Assembly: GCF_000003605.2 (NCBI RefSeq)
Contig: NW_003110012.1
Span: 5,505-29,329 of the forward strand
Reading direction: 5' to 3'
Length of the DNA stretch: 23,825 nt
Source of the DNA: Saccoglossus kowalevskii
Lineage: Eukaryota; Hemichordata; Enteropneusta; Harrimaniidae
Of this stretch, positions 1-11,300 are shown piece by piece. Both the position numbers and the translations under genes were made by a program. Within the stretch, counting starts at the first letter, position 1, and every line of letters begins with the position of its first letter. The notes beneath the pieces were generated by a model. The model was not told the DNA's origin, ran no database searches, and saw only the letters and a list, made by a program, of their open reading frames with translations.

Positions 1-633
1 TCATGTATGCCTGAAGACACACATACTAATTACACGACTTTGGAGACTGACACACAGACTGATTGCACAACTTTGGAGACTGACACACAGACTGATTACA
101 TGACTTTAGAGACTGACACACAGACTGATTATGCGACCATGGAGGCTGACACACAGACTGATTGCACAACTTTGGAGACTGACACACAGACTGATTACAT
201 GACTTTAGAGACTGACACTCAGACTGATTGTGCGACCTTGGAGACTGACACACAAACTGATTATACAACTTCGGAGACTGACACATACTGATTGCACAAC
301 TTTGGAGACTGACACACAGACTGATTGCACAACTTTGTAGACTGACACACAGACTGATTACATGACTTTAGAGACTGACACGCAGACTGATTATGCGACC
401 TTGGAGACTGACACATAGACTGATTATACAACTTCGGAGACTGACACACAGACTGATTATACGACTTTGGAGACTGACACACAGACTGATTGCACAACTT
501 TGGAGACTGACACACAGACTGATTGCACAACTTTGGAGACTGACACACAGACCGATTACGCGACCTTGGAGACTGACACACAGACTAATTACGCGACCAT
601 GGAGACTGACACACAGACTGATTGCACAACTTC
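1..633. repeat. 33-bp tandem minisatellite, about 18-19 copies
   Basis: The segment is built of near-identical 33-bp units, each containing GACTGACACACAGACTGATT followed by a short variable part (CACAACTTTGGA, CATGACTTTAGA, TGCGACCATGGA and similar). The array already runs at base 1, so its left end lies outside the window. It ends near 633 in unique sequence. Because 33 is a multiple of three and the consensus has few stops, all frames look open, including frames on the minus strand. The variable parts come in about three kinds in mixed order, and larger groups of units seem to recur. Confidence 0.95.
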
Positions 634-697
634 AATTAACACACATGCACCAAAGAAAAAATACAACACAAGATCCTCAACACGACATGTGTATTGA
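7..697 (+). pseudogene. Possible 3' coding end made of 11-residue repeats, interrupted
   Basis: In one plus-strand frame each 33-bp unit reads as an 11-residue repeat close to TTLETDTQTDY. The last part runs past the array into a short basic, unique tail with KKK and ends at a TAG at 695-697. The frame is broken near 285-290 by a unit that lacks 2 bp. In the shifted frame, stops arise near 336 (GGA changed to TAG context) and near 413 (CAG to TAG). This could be the decayed 3' end of a repetitive protein gene, or a non-coding minisatellite that happens to be open. No known family is recognised. Confidence 0.25.
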
Positions 698-2897
698 AGA
701 CCATACATAGTGGTTTTGTTTTTTTATAATACATTGATTCCTGAAGCCGCACAAGTGACTTTAAATAATGTCACATTTGTAATATACGCAAGGGTTTACA
801 TATTGCACAGAACTTTTAGTTTCAAGTTTTACATTCAATTTTTTTTTATGCTTGGCTGTCATCAAAAATGATCGACCGAAGATGAGCTCATGGATTGACC
901 ACACCTATCGGTGTCCATCAACTTTTTTTCATTCAAGTGACTGGATTGTCTTGCTATTCATAGCACTACTACATGTACCTGGGATGGTCCTATCTCAGAT
1001 TTGTTTCACGACAACACATCACATGTAAACTTTAATTTTTTGGGAATATTTTTGTCATCTATGGTTAAAAAAGATTTTTTCCACAACCTCTTTTTAGATT
1101 GCTTTGCAATTTGGCATGAATGTTGTTAACTTGGAATATCAGACTTATTTTCATGATACCAAATGCAAGTATCTATTTTTGCCTTCTTTTCTGAAACCGC
1201 CTGCCATGGACTGGTCCTCTCTCAAGTGTTTTGAAGTTTTGATTTTTCTGTTATTTTTTTCACTTTCCCACACGTTATGTATAATGCATGGATTCCAGTA
1301 GTAATGCAACTATACACATTGTTTTGGAAAATGAACTGGATGGGCAATGTCATTTGAAGGTCTATACCCTTGCTGATTTTATAAGGGTGATATTGAACAG
1401 TGATGGTGGGAGGGACTAAAACATTCCAAAATCTTCAAAGCCAGGTCAGGGTCATCTCAAATAATGAACAAATAATGGGTAAGTATATTCTGGTAATAGT
1501 AACAACAACTTTATAATTCAGCTTCAATTTTCTATACACTCTCAGAGTAATTTAATAATTGACATGCCTTAGGAAGAACCTTAAATATGACTTGCAAATT
1601 TTCTCAATACCAAATTGCAGTAAAAAATGTACATGTATCTTTGCTACCCTAATATTTGTTTTCTTACTTTTATCTCTTCTGATGGGAGGAATGAACAAGA
1701 TTTTTTTTTCAAAAATTGTATGTGATGCACAATAGAGACTATTGTTTCCTTTACATACTGCCAAAGTATGGAAACAAATGTACTTTGTAAGTTATACATA
1801 TATGTAATATGTTGTGAACAAACCGATTTCCATAGTTGCATGTGTTCAGTTGACCCAGACAGATTTATAATTAAAAGAATTTTATTATGACAGAACTGTA
1901 GGCACTACAGATTAAAGTTATCTTATAACAAACTGTGAATTTTTTGATATGGTCCAATAGTGACATATACAACGCATTGTTTATTTATGCGAATTATGAA
2001 CATGTGATGCACAAGGAATGTAGTGCAGGATAATTCAGACCTTTGACTCATCTCAGTAGTAGCAAATCTACAATACAAGCATGTTTACACAAATGCATTA
2101 ATTATAGACTGCATAAAACATAATAATCCTATACTACTTATTATAAGTGTATATGCATTAATAATAGAGCAATTACAGTATCACTTGCATTTTCGTCTTC
2201 TATTTTGACACGTGTAAACTCAATACAATTATTGTATTTGATATATAAAAGTTATTTGTTTAAACACAATTTCATATGTAGTTTGATTGCTTCTGGTACT
2301 TCATTTTTATTTCCCGTGTGAGAGTGTGAAATTTGTATGTTATACATTTTACCTGCAAGTGTATGAATGTCAACTGACAATTTGTTTTGCACATAATCTA
2401 ACACTCATTATCAAAATGTATTATTTTCCCATGGGAAAATATGCTAATTTTGAGTAGCGCCCATGATTAAAGAGAAAATCACTTCATCAATTTTACTTTT
2501 ATTGAAAATTAATTTTCCTATTAATTTAGGTTGCTTTAATTTTCTAATTTTGTGGTGTGAAATAGTTAAACACAACCTGCTTGGTACATTTATACTATCG
2601 GTATAGGTTTAGCTTGTAATTTCATCACAAAAACAATCCTAACGCAATTTAACCAATTCATTTATATAAAAGCAGCAAGTGCAGGACAAATATTATTTGA
2701 GTACATTAGTAAACAAACAAAAAGGCTTTAGGCTGCTAGACAGAGATATGGTAAATAACAGTATTCTGACGAAAAATTTACTCTGTATCAGTCATGTATT
2801 AGATTACTCAAACAATTGGACACTGCAAAATGGAATAATGCTGAAAGTTTAAGTTTAAAATGCAGAAATGTTGTTGACATCAACCTTGTAGTTTTGA
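698..2897. other. Gene-free AT-rich stretch
   Basis: I see no convincing coding exon on either strand. The open frames here are short and AT-driven. A loosely repeated phrase (GGATGGTCCTATCTCAG near 981 and GGACTGGTCCTCTCTCAAG near 1207) suggests a diverged duplication or an old dispersed repeat. The right end of the stretch lies downstream of the integrase-like gene and may include its 3' UTR. Confidence 0.5.
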
Positions 2898-3688
2898 CTA
2901 TAACAGACTACTTACAAGTCTACAAGTGGTAAGATACAAGTCTACTCCATAGTCAGAAGTTAGTCCTAAAGGGTTTATATTTTCACAAAGAATCTGCATG
3001 TTGTGATCACTAAGGATGAGTTTATTTCCCAACATATCTTTGATTTCCAAGTCTTCATTTTCATCTGATTGGCAACTTAATAGTTCATCACTTGTAGGTT
3101 CTATACCATACAATGAATAATCAACAAGTTGAGGATCTAGTATGTCCTTAATGTTGTTTGCCTTTTCTATTGCAAGTACACTTTTCATCCATAGCTGATT
3201 TGGTATATTAGAACTTTCAGTACTTTAGTGGGTGTTCATTCCAACCTTCTCTAAGGATTTGCAATGCTTCATTAATTCTGGGCAAAAATACATAATGAAG
3301 ACAAAATATATCCGCTGCATTACTTGGATTAAGTATTCCATCTTGTTCCATTTGATAGAACAGCTTATGGAAATGCTGGATACAATTCCTATATGTATCT
3401 TGGTGTAGACGTTCAATACGCTGATTATGAACAGATTTTCCAGCAATGAATGAGACTCTATGATCACCACGAGTTGCTATCATGAATGCTGCTACATCAA
3501 CATTTTCCTTTCCATAATCAGATCTGACTCTTGATGGTATACCATATTGCTTTGTTGACTTCCAAAATCCATCAAAAACAGTTGTAGCAGTTTTATTTGG
3601 GGCACAAATCAAATACACTGCAGTTCGGGAATACCCATCAATCCCACCATGAACATAAGGCTCCAACATCTCAACTTGTCAAGACCAT
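2898..3688 (-). pseudogene. Integrase-like gene, exon 2 (catalytic core and C-terminus)
   Basis: The acceptor TTTTTATAG ends at 3689, and the first bases AT complete the GAT (Asp) codon begun in exon 1, followed by GLDKLRCW. The frame then has to change by one base between about 3662 and 3652 to reach HGGIDGYSR. It changes again near 3222, where a stop (3219-3217) would otherwise follow HPLK. The second shift leads into ESSNIPNQLWMKS and on to a TAG at 2900-2898. Confidence 0.85.
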
Positions 3689-3834
3689 CTATAAAAATAA
3701 AGGCAAGTATAATAATTATTGAATATAAAATTCAGCATATTATTGTGTGTATATTGCAAAATCTTCACATGACATGTACTACATGTAGGTTATGCAGTGT
3801 AATATATTTGAGTGACATAATAACATGTGATGTC

Positions 3835-5365
3835 AGGGTAGCATGACATGACAATATGGGATATCTAGGTGACATGAAAATATGGGATATATGGGTGACA
3901 TGGCAGTTTGGGATACCTGGGTGACATGGCAGTATGGGATATCTGGGTGACATGACAGTATGGGATATCTGGGTGACATGACAGTATGGGATATCAGGGT
4001 TACATGACAGTATGGGATATCTGGGTGACATGGCAGTATGGGATATCTGGTTAACATGACAGTTTGGGTTATCTGGGTGACATGGCAGTATGGGATATCT
4101 GGGTGACATGACAGTATGGGATATCAGGGTAACATGACAGTATGGGATATCTGGGTGACATGGCAGTATGAAATGTCTGGGTAACATGACAGTTTGGTAT
4201 ATCTGGGTGACATGGCAGTATGGGATATCTGGGTGACATGATAGTATGGGATATCTGGGTGACATGGCAGTATGGGATATCTGGGTGACATGGCAACTTG
4301 TGATATCTGGGTGACATGGCAGTATGGGATATCCGGGTAACATGACAGTATGGGATATCTGGGTGATATGGCAGTATGGGATGTCTGGGTAACATGACAG
4401 TTTGGGATATCTGGGTGACATAGTAGTATGGGATATCTGGCTGACATGACAGTATGGGATATCTGGGTGACATGGCAGTTTGGGATATCTGGGTGACATG
4501 GCAGTATGGGATATCTGGGTGACATGACAGTATGGGATATCTGGGTGACATGACAGTTTGGGATATCTGGGTGACATGACAGTATTGGATATCTGGGTGA
4601 CATGACAGTATGGGATATCTGGGTGACATGGCAGTACGGGATATCTGGGTGACATGACAGTATGAGATATCTGGGTGACATGACAGTATGGGATATCTTG
4701 GTTACATGACAGTATGGGATATATTGGTGACATGACAATATGGGATGTCTGGGTAACATGACAATATGGGATATCTTGGTGACATGACAGTAAGGGATAT
4801 CTTGGTAACATGACAGTATGGGATATCTTGGTAACATGACAGTATGGGATATCTTGGTGACATGACAGTATGGGATATCTTGGTGACATGGCAGTATGAG
4901 ATATCTTGGTAACATGACAGTATGGGATATCTTGGTGACATGACAGTATGGGATATCTTGGTGACATGACAGTATGGGATATCTGGGTGACATGACAGTT
5001 TGGGATGTCTGGGTAACATGACAGTGAGGGATATCTTGGTGACATGGCAGTATGAGATATCTAGGTTACATGATAGTATGGGTTATCTTGGTGACATGAC
5101 AGTATGGGATATCTTGGTGACATGGCAGTATTGGATATCTGGGTGACATGGTAGTATGGGATATCTTGGTGACATGACAGTGTGGGATATCTGGGTGACA
5201 TGAGAGTATGGGATGTCTTGGTAACATGACATTATGGGATATCTGGGTGACATGACAGTATGGGATGTCTGGGTAACATGACAGTATGGGATATCTTGGT
5301 GACATGAAAGTATGGGATGTCTGGGTGACATGGCAGTATGGGATGTCTGGATGACATGACAGATT
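3835..5365. repeat. 26-bp minisatellite, about 58 copies
   Basis: The unit is 26 bp, with plus-strand core GATATCTGGGTGACATGACA followed by GTATGG. The GATATC palindrome occurs in most copies. Copies between about 3850 and 4690 mostly carry CTGGGT, whereas those between about 4690 and 5130 mostly carry CTTGGT, so the array has at least two homogenised blocks. Since 26 is not a multiple of three, a long minus-strand open frame (5045-3765, 426 codons) uses all three frames in turn and gives a 26-residue period. It is not treated as a gene. Confidence 0.97.
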
Positions 5366-5507
5366 GAGATGTCCCCCAGACATGACAGTAAATATTCACC
5401 TGACAGAGGCGGACATACAGTTTTAGTGACATACAGTAGGTCGACACATGGATATGTCTACCTGTAATATGCAAATCTGATTGGCTATCATGGTCATGAG
5501 GTATAAT

Positions 5508-5548
5508 AATATGGAATGTCAGGGTGACATGATATGACAGTGTGGGAT
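5508..5548. repeat. Isolated degenerate copy of the 26-bp unit
   Basis: TGTCAGGGTGACATGATATG followed by ACAGTGTGGGATG resembles one to one and a half units of the array, which ends about 150 bp to the left. It suggests the array once reached further or that a unit was displaced. Confidence 0.6.
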
Positions 5549-5991
5549 GAATGTGGATGAATTAGTTGAATGGAAATTATGAAGAAATGAGAAGACGAGC
5601 AACCTAATTCAGGCACATTTCTGGAAAGTATCAAAGCCATATTTTTAACAGTCCACTTGACCTAATCAATAGCAGAGCTAAATTTGGTATTTAGTAAAAA
5701 CAAAGTTCAACATTAAACTGAACATGCATATAGCTAATTCCTAAGCATCTGAATCTGATGCGTGGTGCAAATTTATATTGAGATATTGGTGAAAAAGTTA
5801 AATATTGGCTAATTAATATGCTAATAAGGTCATTATATGCTCAGATTTCAACCAAAAACTAATCAGGTCTGAGTATTATCCCAGAGCATCTATGTACCAT
5901 TGAAATCTATGTTATCATCTATGTTTCATGAAAATCTTATAATTTTTTAGATATCAATTAAATAAAAGTTGAATATCCCGAGACTGAACAT

Positions 5992-6246
5992 TTGTTTGCA
6001 AAGCTTAGGTTTAGTAAAGGAGGAAGGTATGGTACAATTACATTCAGTGAATTTTTTAAACAAGAGAACAGGGGCACAGCGCCTCGTGCCATGGCCATGC
6101 CCATCCTTAGCCTGGGGAGCATATCCTCTGGCAACCAAAAAATTCTGATTGACCAGGGATCCCATGTGGCCACAGTCTTTAACTGTGACCTGTCTGATAG
6201 TAATTTTCACTCCAAGGAAGTCAAAGAATGCTCCATTTTAATTTAG
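5992..6246 (+). other. Unassigned open frame in a GC-richer block
   Basis: An 84-codon plus-strand frame contains PRAMAMPILSLGSISSG and HVATVFNCDLSDSNFHS, and the same interval is also open on the minus strand (6210-5947). The block near 6080-6190 is visibly richer in G+C than its surroundings. It lies inside the integrase-like intron and matches no family I recognise. It could be a fragment of a mobile element or an old exon. Confidence 0.25.
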
Positions 6247-6522
6247 AATTATCAAAAACTCCACACCCTGGTAGGGAGAACCCTATCTCCCCCACTTGGT
6301 ACCACCGTTTTTTTTAGAAAAAACCCTGATGTTATTATTAATACAAACTGAACAATTCCTTCACTCGTTACTAAACCAAAGCTTCACAAAGCATATTAAT
6401 AATCGAATTAACTATTAATGTACATTATGTTTTCCAAAGACTACGAAAAACGTCCTCAGAAGTTAGTTTACTAGTATATATTAAAAAAAACAATGTCCAC
6501 AGTTGACACCTTTCACATACAT

Positions 6523-6543
6523 GCACACACACACACCCACACA
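6523..6543. repeat. AC microsatellite
   Basis: A short run of CA dinucleotides interrupted by CCC, inside the integrase-like intron. Confidence 0.7.
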
Positions 6544-6691
6544 GACTCCCATTTTGTGCTTTGCATACAAGAGTAAACAAACGATTATGAAATCACAAAA
6601 AATGTGTTTGCCTGATACATAAGCACCGACGGATTCGAAATAATACATACACATTGTAAGATATCTTCAGAATATAAAATAATCCACTCAC

Positions 6692-7268
6692 CAATATGCC
6701 ATAAGCTTTGTCTTCCCTTGACATTATATACGCAGTGCTTAGTTTTTGTCTTTAACAGTGGCCATCTCAATGCTCTTTCTACTGGTTCAACTCTATTCAT
6801 ACTGCTCCTTAGTTTTTCCCTTTGTATACGCACACCAGAAGCTCTTAGTATACCCTGTAACATGCTTTCCCCACTGTCCTTCAGAGGGCCCTTGTCCTTT
6901 AACTCAGAAACTAATACATCAAGACTTTCATCACAAACAGCTGTGTATTTGAATTGTCTTGGACTGCAACCATATTTGGCCAATGATTTCCATATTGTTT
7001 GACGCGAGACATTCATAATTTCAGCTATGTCAGCAACTTTGAAGGATTTTGACAACAGTGTCTTAATCAAATCAGTAGCAATTATAATTGCAGGTCTCCC
7101 AGGCTCACCTGTATATACTTTTGGACAACATGGATGTGAAAGAACTTTTCTTTTCTCCTTTTCAGTGGTTGAAACCTTAGCCATCCATTTTTTCAACAAA
7201 TTATGTAAAGATGTCTTGAGATTCAAAAGAACGGCAACTACTTGATCAACACATGGGTTTTTAAACAC
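6692..7268 (-). CDS. Integrase-like gene, exon 1 (HTH part)
   Basis: The frame is open from about 7277, where an upstream in-frame TAA occurs. The first ATG is at 7184-7182 (MAKVSTTEK), while 7268 is only a GTG. The true start may therefore be 7184, or the exon may begin at an unseen acceptor. The exon ends CATATTG, followed by the donor GTGAGT at 6691-6686, splitting an Asp codon after its first base. Confidence 0.8.
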
Positions 7269-7745
7269 ACGCCATTTTTAAAAACACACACGTCGTTTTT
7301 AACACACACGTCATTTTTAAAAACACACACGTCATTTTTAAAAACACACACGTCATTTTTAAACACACGCCATTTTTAAAAACACACACGTCATTTTTTT
7401 TAACACGCACGTCGTTTTTAAACACACGCCATTTTTAAAAACACACACGTCGTTTTTAAACACACGCATCGTTTTTACACACACGTTATGTTTTTAAAAA
7501 CACATTATATTTAAAATACACATGTCCTTTTAAACACACACGTTTTTTTTAAATACACATAATTGTAAAACACACACGTCATTTTAAGACACACATCATT
7601 TTTAATTCACACGTCATATTTAAAACACACGTTTTTTAAACACCCACGCCATTTAATATAATGATTTTTTGAAGCACACACCATTAAAACGCACAGTCAC
7701 GCCGTTTATTTAAAATGCACACATCATTTTAAAACACACACGCCA
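7262..7745. repeat. ACAC-rich degenerate satellite, about 20-bp period
   Basis: Repeated variants of AACACACACGTCATTTTTAA, about 20-21 bp each, are regular up to about 7480 and increasingly degenerate to about 7745. The array touches the 5' edge of the open frame of the integrase-like exon 1 and separates that gene from the 3' end of the DDO gene. Confidence 0.9.
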
Positions 7746-8258
7746 CGGCCTCCAATACGTACGTAATTTTGAATTATTAGCACGTTTCCTTCTAGTATAC
7801 ACAAAATAATAAATTTACATTCCGCGCCTCGTAATTTTGAAATGTATCAACAAAGACCTAAACTATTGCTTATATTTTAGCTCAAAATTGTTATTGTATG
7901 TGTACAAAAAAACATTTCAAAAATCTTTAAAAGCTATCTTGAAGGAAATATCATTATTTGTAGATAATTTGTAGCTCTAAATTGTCATTTACAACATAAC
8001 ATCTATATAATGAACGGATGACACAGATATGGCTGTTATTATTATTTGTGATAAACTATTACACCCTGCACTAGTAATAATGATAATAACAAATAAAAAT
8101 ACTTTCCTAGTAAATTCTGAACAACAACTCTCCGCTGTCGAAGATGAGAAGACTGTCAGCATACAGACGAGTCAAATAATTTACAGTTTAATTACGTATT
8201 TTAAACTCAACACATACATTAGTACTGATATAGTATTACGACTAAATAATGTTGTTTA
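7746..8258. other. Downstream region of the DDO gene
   Basis: AT-rich sequence between the ACAC satellite and the DDO stop codon, in which no exon is seen. On the minus strand an ATTAAA at 8192-8187 could serve as a weak polyadenylation signal about 65 bp after the stop, but nothing nearby confirms it. Confidence 0.35.
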
Positions 8259-8381
8259 TCAAAGTTTACTAAATACTGTATTTTTTTCTTGCAGGTATTC
8301 TTGCACTAGTTCAGTAGCATGCTGTGCACATCCCCAATGCAGAGTGATACCAGCTCCTCCATGGCCATAGTTATGTACAAT
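8259..8381 (-). CDS. DDO exon 10 (residues 296-335, stop)
   Basis: Acceptor TTTACGTAACAG, then the DAO family signature [19 protein letters not shown], which fits the family pattern at every position. It ends SKL and TGA (8261-8259). Confidence 0.94.
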   Translation of the reverse strand: MVHNYGHGGAGITLHWGCAQHATELVQEYLQEKNTVFSKL

Positions 8382-11300
8382 CTGTTACGTAAAGAACACA
8401 TGAGTTAATGTTATGATATACTATTGTCCATATTATGACACTGCATTACGTCATTGCTAAACATATTAAGAGTATGAAATAGGCACACAAGTATGTGTCA
8501 CATGATGTTTAATGTAGGTGTAAAATGTGTCAATCAATTTGAATCACATTATGTTCCATGTATGTACTATGTTTAAACTGTAGCTGTCTTTGTTTGACTT
8601 CGATTCGGGCCTTGAACGGCCTGCTTGAATTCAATCCATCTTTAACATTAAAAGTTCAGCCATTCGGGGATATATTACTAAGTGTGAACACAATCTGTGA
8701 CGGAACCTTGATCCAGGGATGTCACATTATGTATTTTTCTGTCTGACCTTGTGTACACAGCAGTAAACGTTTAAAATCATTTAGTTCCACGATTCATGCT
8801 GAATGTCGGTCAAAATGTGAGATGTCCCCTTTTGTAGTGTTTTGGTTCAACATAAAATACTCTACGGCGTTTACGCAACATATCATTATGCAATCGTGTA
8901 CAGTCTAATTGAATTATACACTGTACTCATTGCCAATTGATAATGTTTGGATAGTGTATTTGCATTACGCATTTATCGCATATGAAGTGAAAGTGACTCT
9001 ATAGATATATACGGTATGTTTCGGCGGAGTGGGTTGTGAAAAGTCCGATGTTTTTGGGCATACATACTGCCGAGAGTTAGTGGAACTGCATGCTCTTAAG
9101 ACTAAACGTTAGTCAGTCCTCTAGTGTTATTAATGCCGTTAAGGGTAGACTGTTTTTTAAAAGGACAAGCGAGGCAAAGGCGTTCTCGTCACTGTTGTGT
9201 ATCGCACACATTGTGATAAAAACAATGTCCAGAATAATATCGGAATGTTGTTTTCAATTTGGCATAAAGTCCGTCATAATCATCCAATTCTCATTGATAA
9301 GTGAAAATAAACGCAATAATCTGAAATTTGTTTTGAAAAAAAAGTATGGCAAGATATGAAGAATTGCGGAATTAATGTCGTTTGTCCAATGCAAATCAAA
9401 TGAATGATATCAGCTTACTGTATATCACTAGATTTCCTGAAATTTCCCTGGACGCTAAGTTACACATGTTTACCTTTATTTCATTTCTTCCATGAACCAT
9501 CCTTTGTTTTTCTAATCTAACTGTTGGCCTACCAGGTCTTGATCCAGCCAGTTTGAGTATCGGCTTACTTCTCTATTGGCAGTAACCGAACAAACAAATT
9601 AACCCATTATATCTAATCATTTTAAATAACATTAACATTTTTGACAATTATAATAAACATGTAGGAAACAAATAAAGCAACAATTTTGTTCTTTGTTTTT
9701 TTCAGCAGAAATTTCCCACACTACTATTATGGGAAATCTATTCATATATTTATAAAGAAAGTCAGTGTTATGGCTAAATGGAATCACCGCGAATTAATAC
9801 CAAACAACTCCCATACGATCACGTTGTACAACAAGGTCAATTCGCACCACCGAGTCGCGTTGTCCTTAAATCACTTCGTACCATACGATCAATTCACGTC
9901 AATCGCTCACTTGATTCTAGTCCATGTGATAACAAATAACGGTTCAGTTATAACGACTATCGAATATTGCTAGAGTTACCTATTAGCTGATTAACTGTAT
10001 GTACTTAATGACCGAAAATGTGAATTTTGTGTTACTAACAGAAAATACATTTACAATACACTACAACCACATTAACTGTATTTGTCCAACAGGGAATAAG
10101 GTGGTTACGTTGAATTCAAGGGAGCGCGTAATTACTGTCATGACTTGTTATATTATTGAAAAATTATTGAATTTATTGCTGTAATCGCACAGAATAACAT
10201 TGCGCGTGACCATTAAATGCACATAATATAATAATCATTCTCTGGAAAACATAATCTGTAAATGAAACCAAATAAACCAATGCTGCTTTAAAAACGTTGT
10301 AAAATAACTCCATTCAAAATATCCAATGCTATTTTGCTTTAAAACGTACAATACTATGCATACTCAAATAGTGTGTGTGTGGTCAGGTAAGTGACTGTGT
10401 GATACGAAGTGACTTGGCACGAAGTAACTCGAAACGAAGAAACTTTGTGTTATGAAGTGATGATATGGTACGAGGTAAGAAAAAGTGATTGTATTCTAAA
10501 CTGAGTTGAAACAAAATGCACATGTGGCCTTTTTTTTGAAAGTGAATTTTAAAATAATTTTGATACATTTTTGGCATTACATTGGCCATTCAGCCATCAT
10601 TAGTCATATAGAAAATGCATGTGAAGTTTGAATCCAATCGCACCAAGCATGTGTGGGCTAAAATGAAACAAACTAGGGTAAATTAAATTTTCAGGCTACT
10701 ATAATTTAATTTCTTGTCCATTGTTACAATCATGGAAACTACGAAAACCAAGAATTTTTTCTGGATTTATCTCTTCACAGAAAATAAATTGACAAATAGA
10801 AATAAAGTAAACTTCGTTACCTCGGGGTTACACCACAGTTAAACAAAAGATCAACTTTTTAACGTTTGTTATTCATTTTGTCAGTTAATAAACAAATAAT
10901 GCTGTTGCTATGGTAATCATCACTTACTCGCAAACTTGGCACTAATTTACAACACTCTTTAAACACGCGTTGACAATCTTCCTCATCGTTTGTTGTTCGC
11001 CAGTCATCACGCTGATGCGTTCCACCCAAAGCAATGGTTTTATCACTGAGAATATAAAAAATATTTTCTCACAGATTAGAGCAGAGAGGTACCTAGTACT
11101 CCATATTTAAGGGCATCAATGTACCTTCTCAGTAATGTAACAATATAGAAAAGCCAAATTTACATTTCAAGGGTTCAGCGTCGGGGGTCATGTATTCTGA
11201 ATACAAAGTGGTATAAATCAGTTTTAGAATGAAAGAACGATGTAGAAATGCAAGCTCGTTTAAAAGAACATTGTTCAAAAAGCCTGACCAATAAAATTGT

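Larger units (their letters stand above)
3689..6691 (-). other. 3-kb intron of the integrase-like gene
   Basis: It has a GTGAGT donor and a TATAG acceptor, and it splits a codon in phase 1 at the first presumed catalytic Asp. About half of it is the 26-bp minisatellite. The remainder (5390-6690) is AT-rich apart from a GC-richer block near 6080-6190. Confidence 0.75.
2898..7268 (-). pseudogene. Integrase-core (DDE) domain gene, two exons, frameshifted
   Basis: Known family: proteins annotated in fish, corals and molluscs as integrase core/catalytic domain proteins, with an N-terminal helix-turn-helix and an rve-type core. Seen here: exon 1 (7268-6692) has a HTH region (GRPAIII to NVSRQTIW, about residues 57-93), then a segment reading ILRASGVRIQREKLRSS, and ends in SLWHI. 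Exon 2 (3688-2898) has HGGIDGYSR, VRSDYG, KSVHNQRIER and a C-terminal INPLG/YGVDLY block. The presumed catalytic residues are the Asp split by the intron, Asp at 3519-3517 and Glu at 3414-3412, with 34 residues between the last two. Two one-base frame changes, near 3652-3662 and near 3222, interrupt exon 2. It is either a decayed copy or contains sequencing errors. Whether it is mobile or domesticated cannot be told from this copy alone. Confidence 0.85.

Noticed and set aside
26-710. Open frames on both strands with CQSPKLCNQSV-like or RLTHRLI-like repeats
   Set aside because: They are alternative frames of the 33-bp minisatellite. Only the Thr/Asp-rich frame is even possibly coding.
3765-5045. 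426-codon minus-strand open frame and its overlapping shadows
   Set aside because: It consists entirely of the 26-bp tandem repeat read through three frames. There is no unique domain and no conserved start or end, and it lies in an intron.
6718-7245. Plus-strand open frames over the integrase-like exon 1
   Set aside because: They are the antisense of a clearly recognisable minus-strand coding exon.
8029-8370. 113-codon plus-strand open frame
   Set aside because: It overlaps the last DDO exon antisense, and the rest is AT-rich with no family signal.
9686-9973. 95-codon plus-strand open frame in DDO intron 9
   Set aside because: No recognisable domain, no splice partners, and it sits inside a minus-strand intron.
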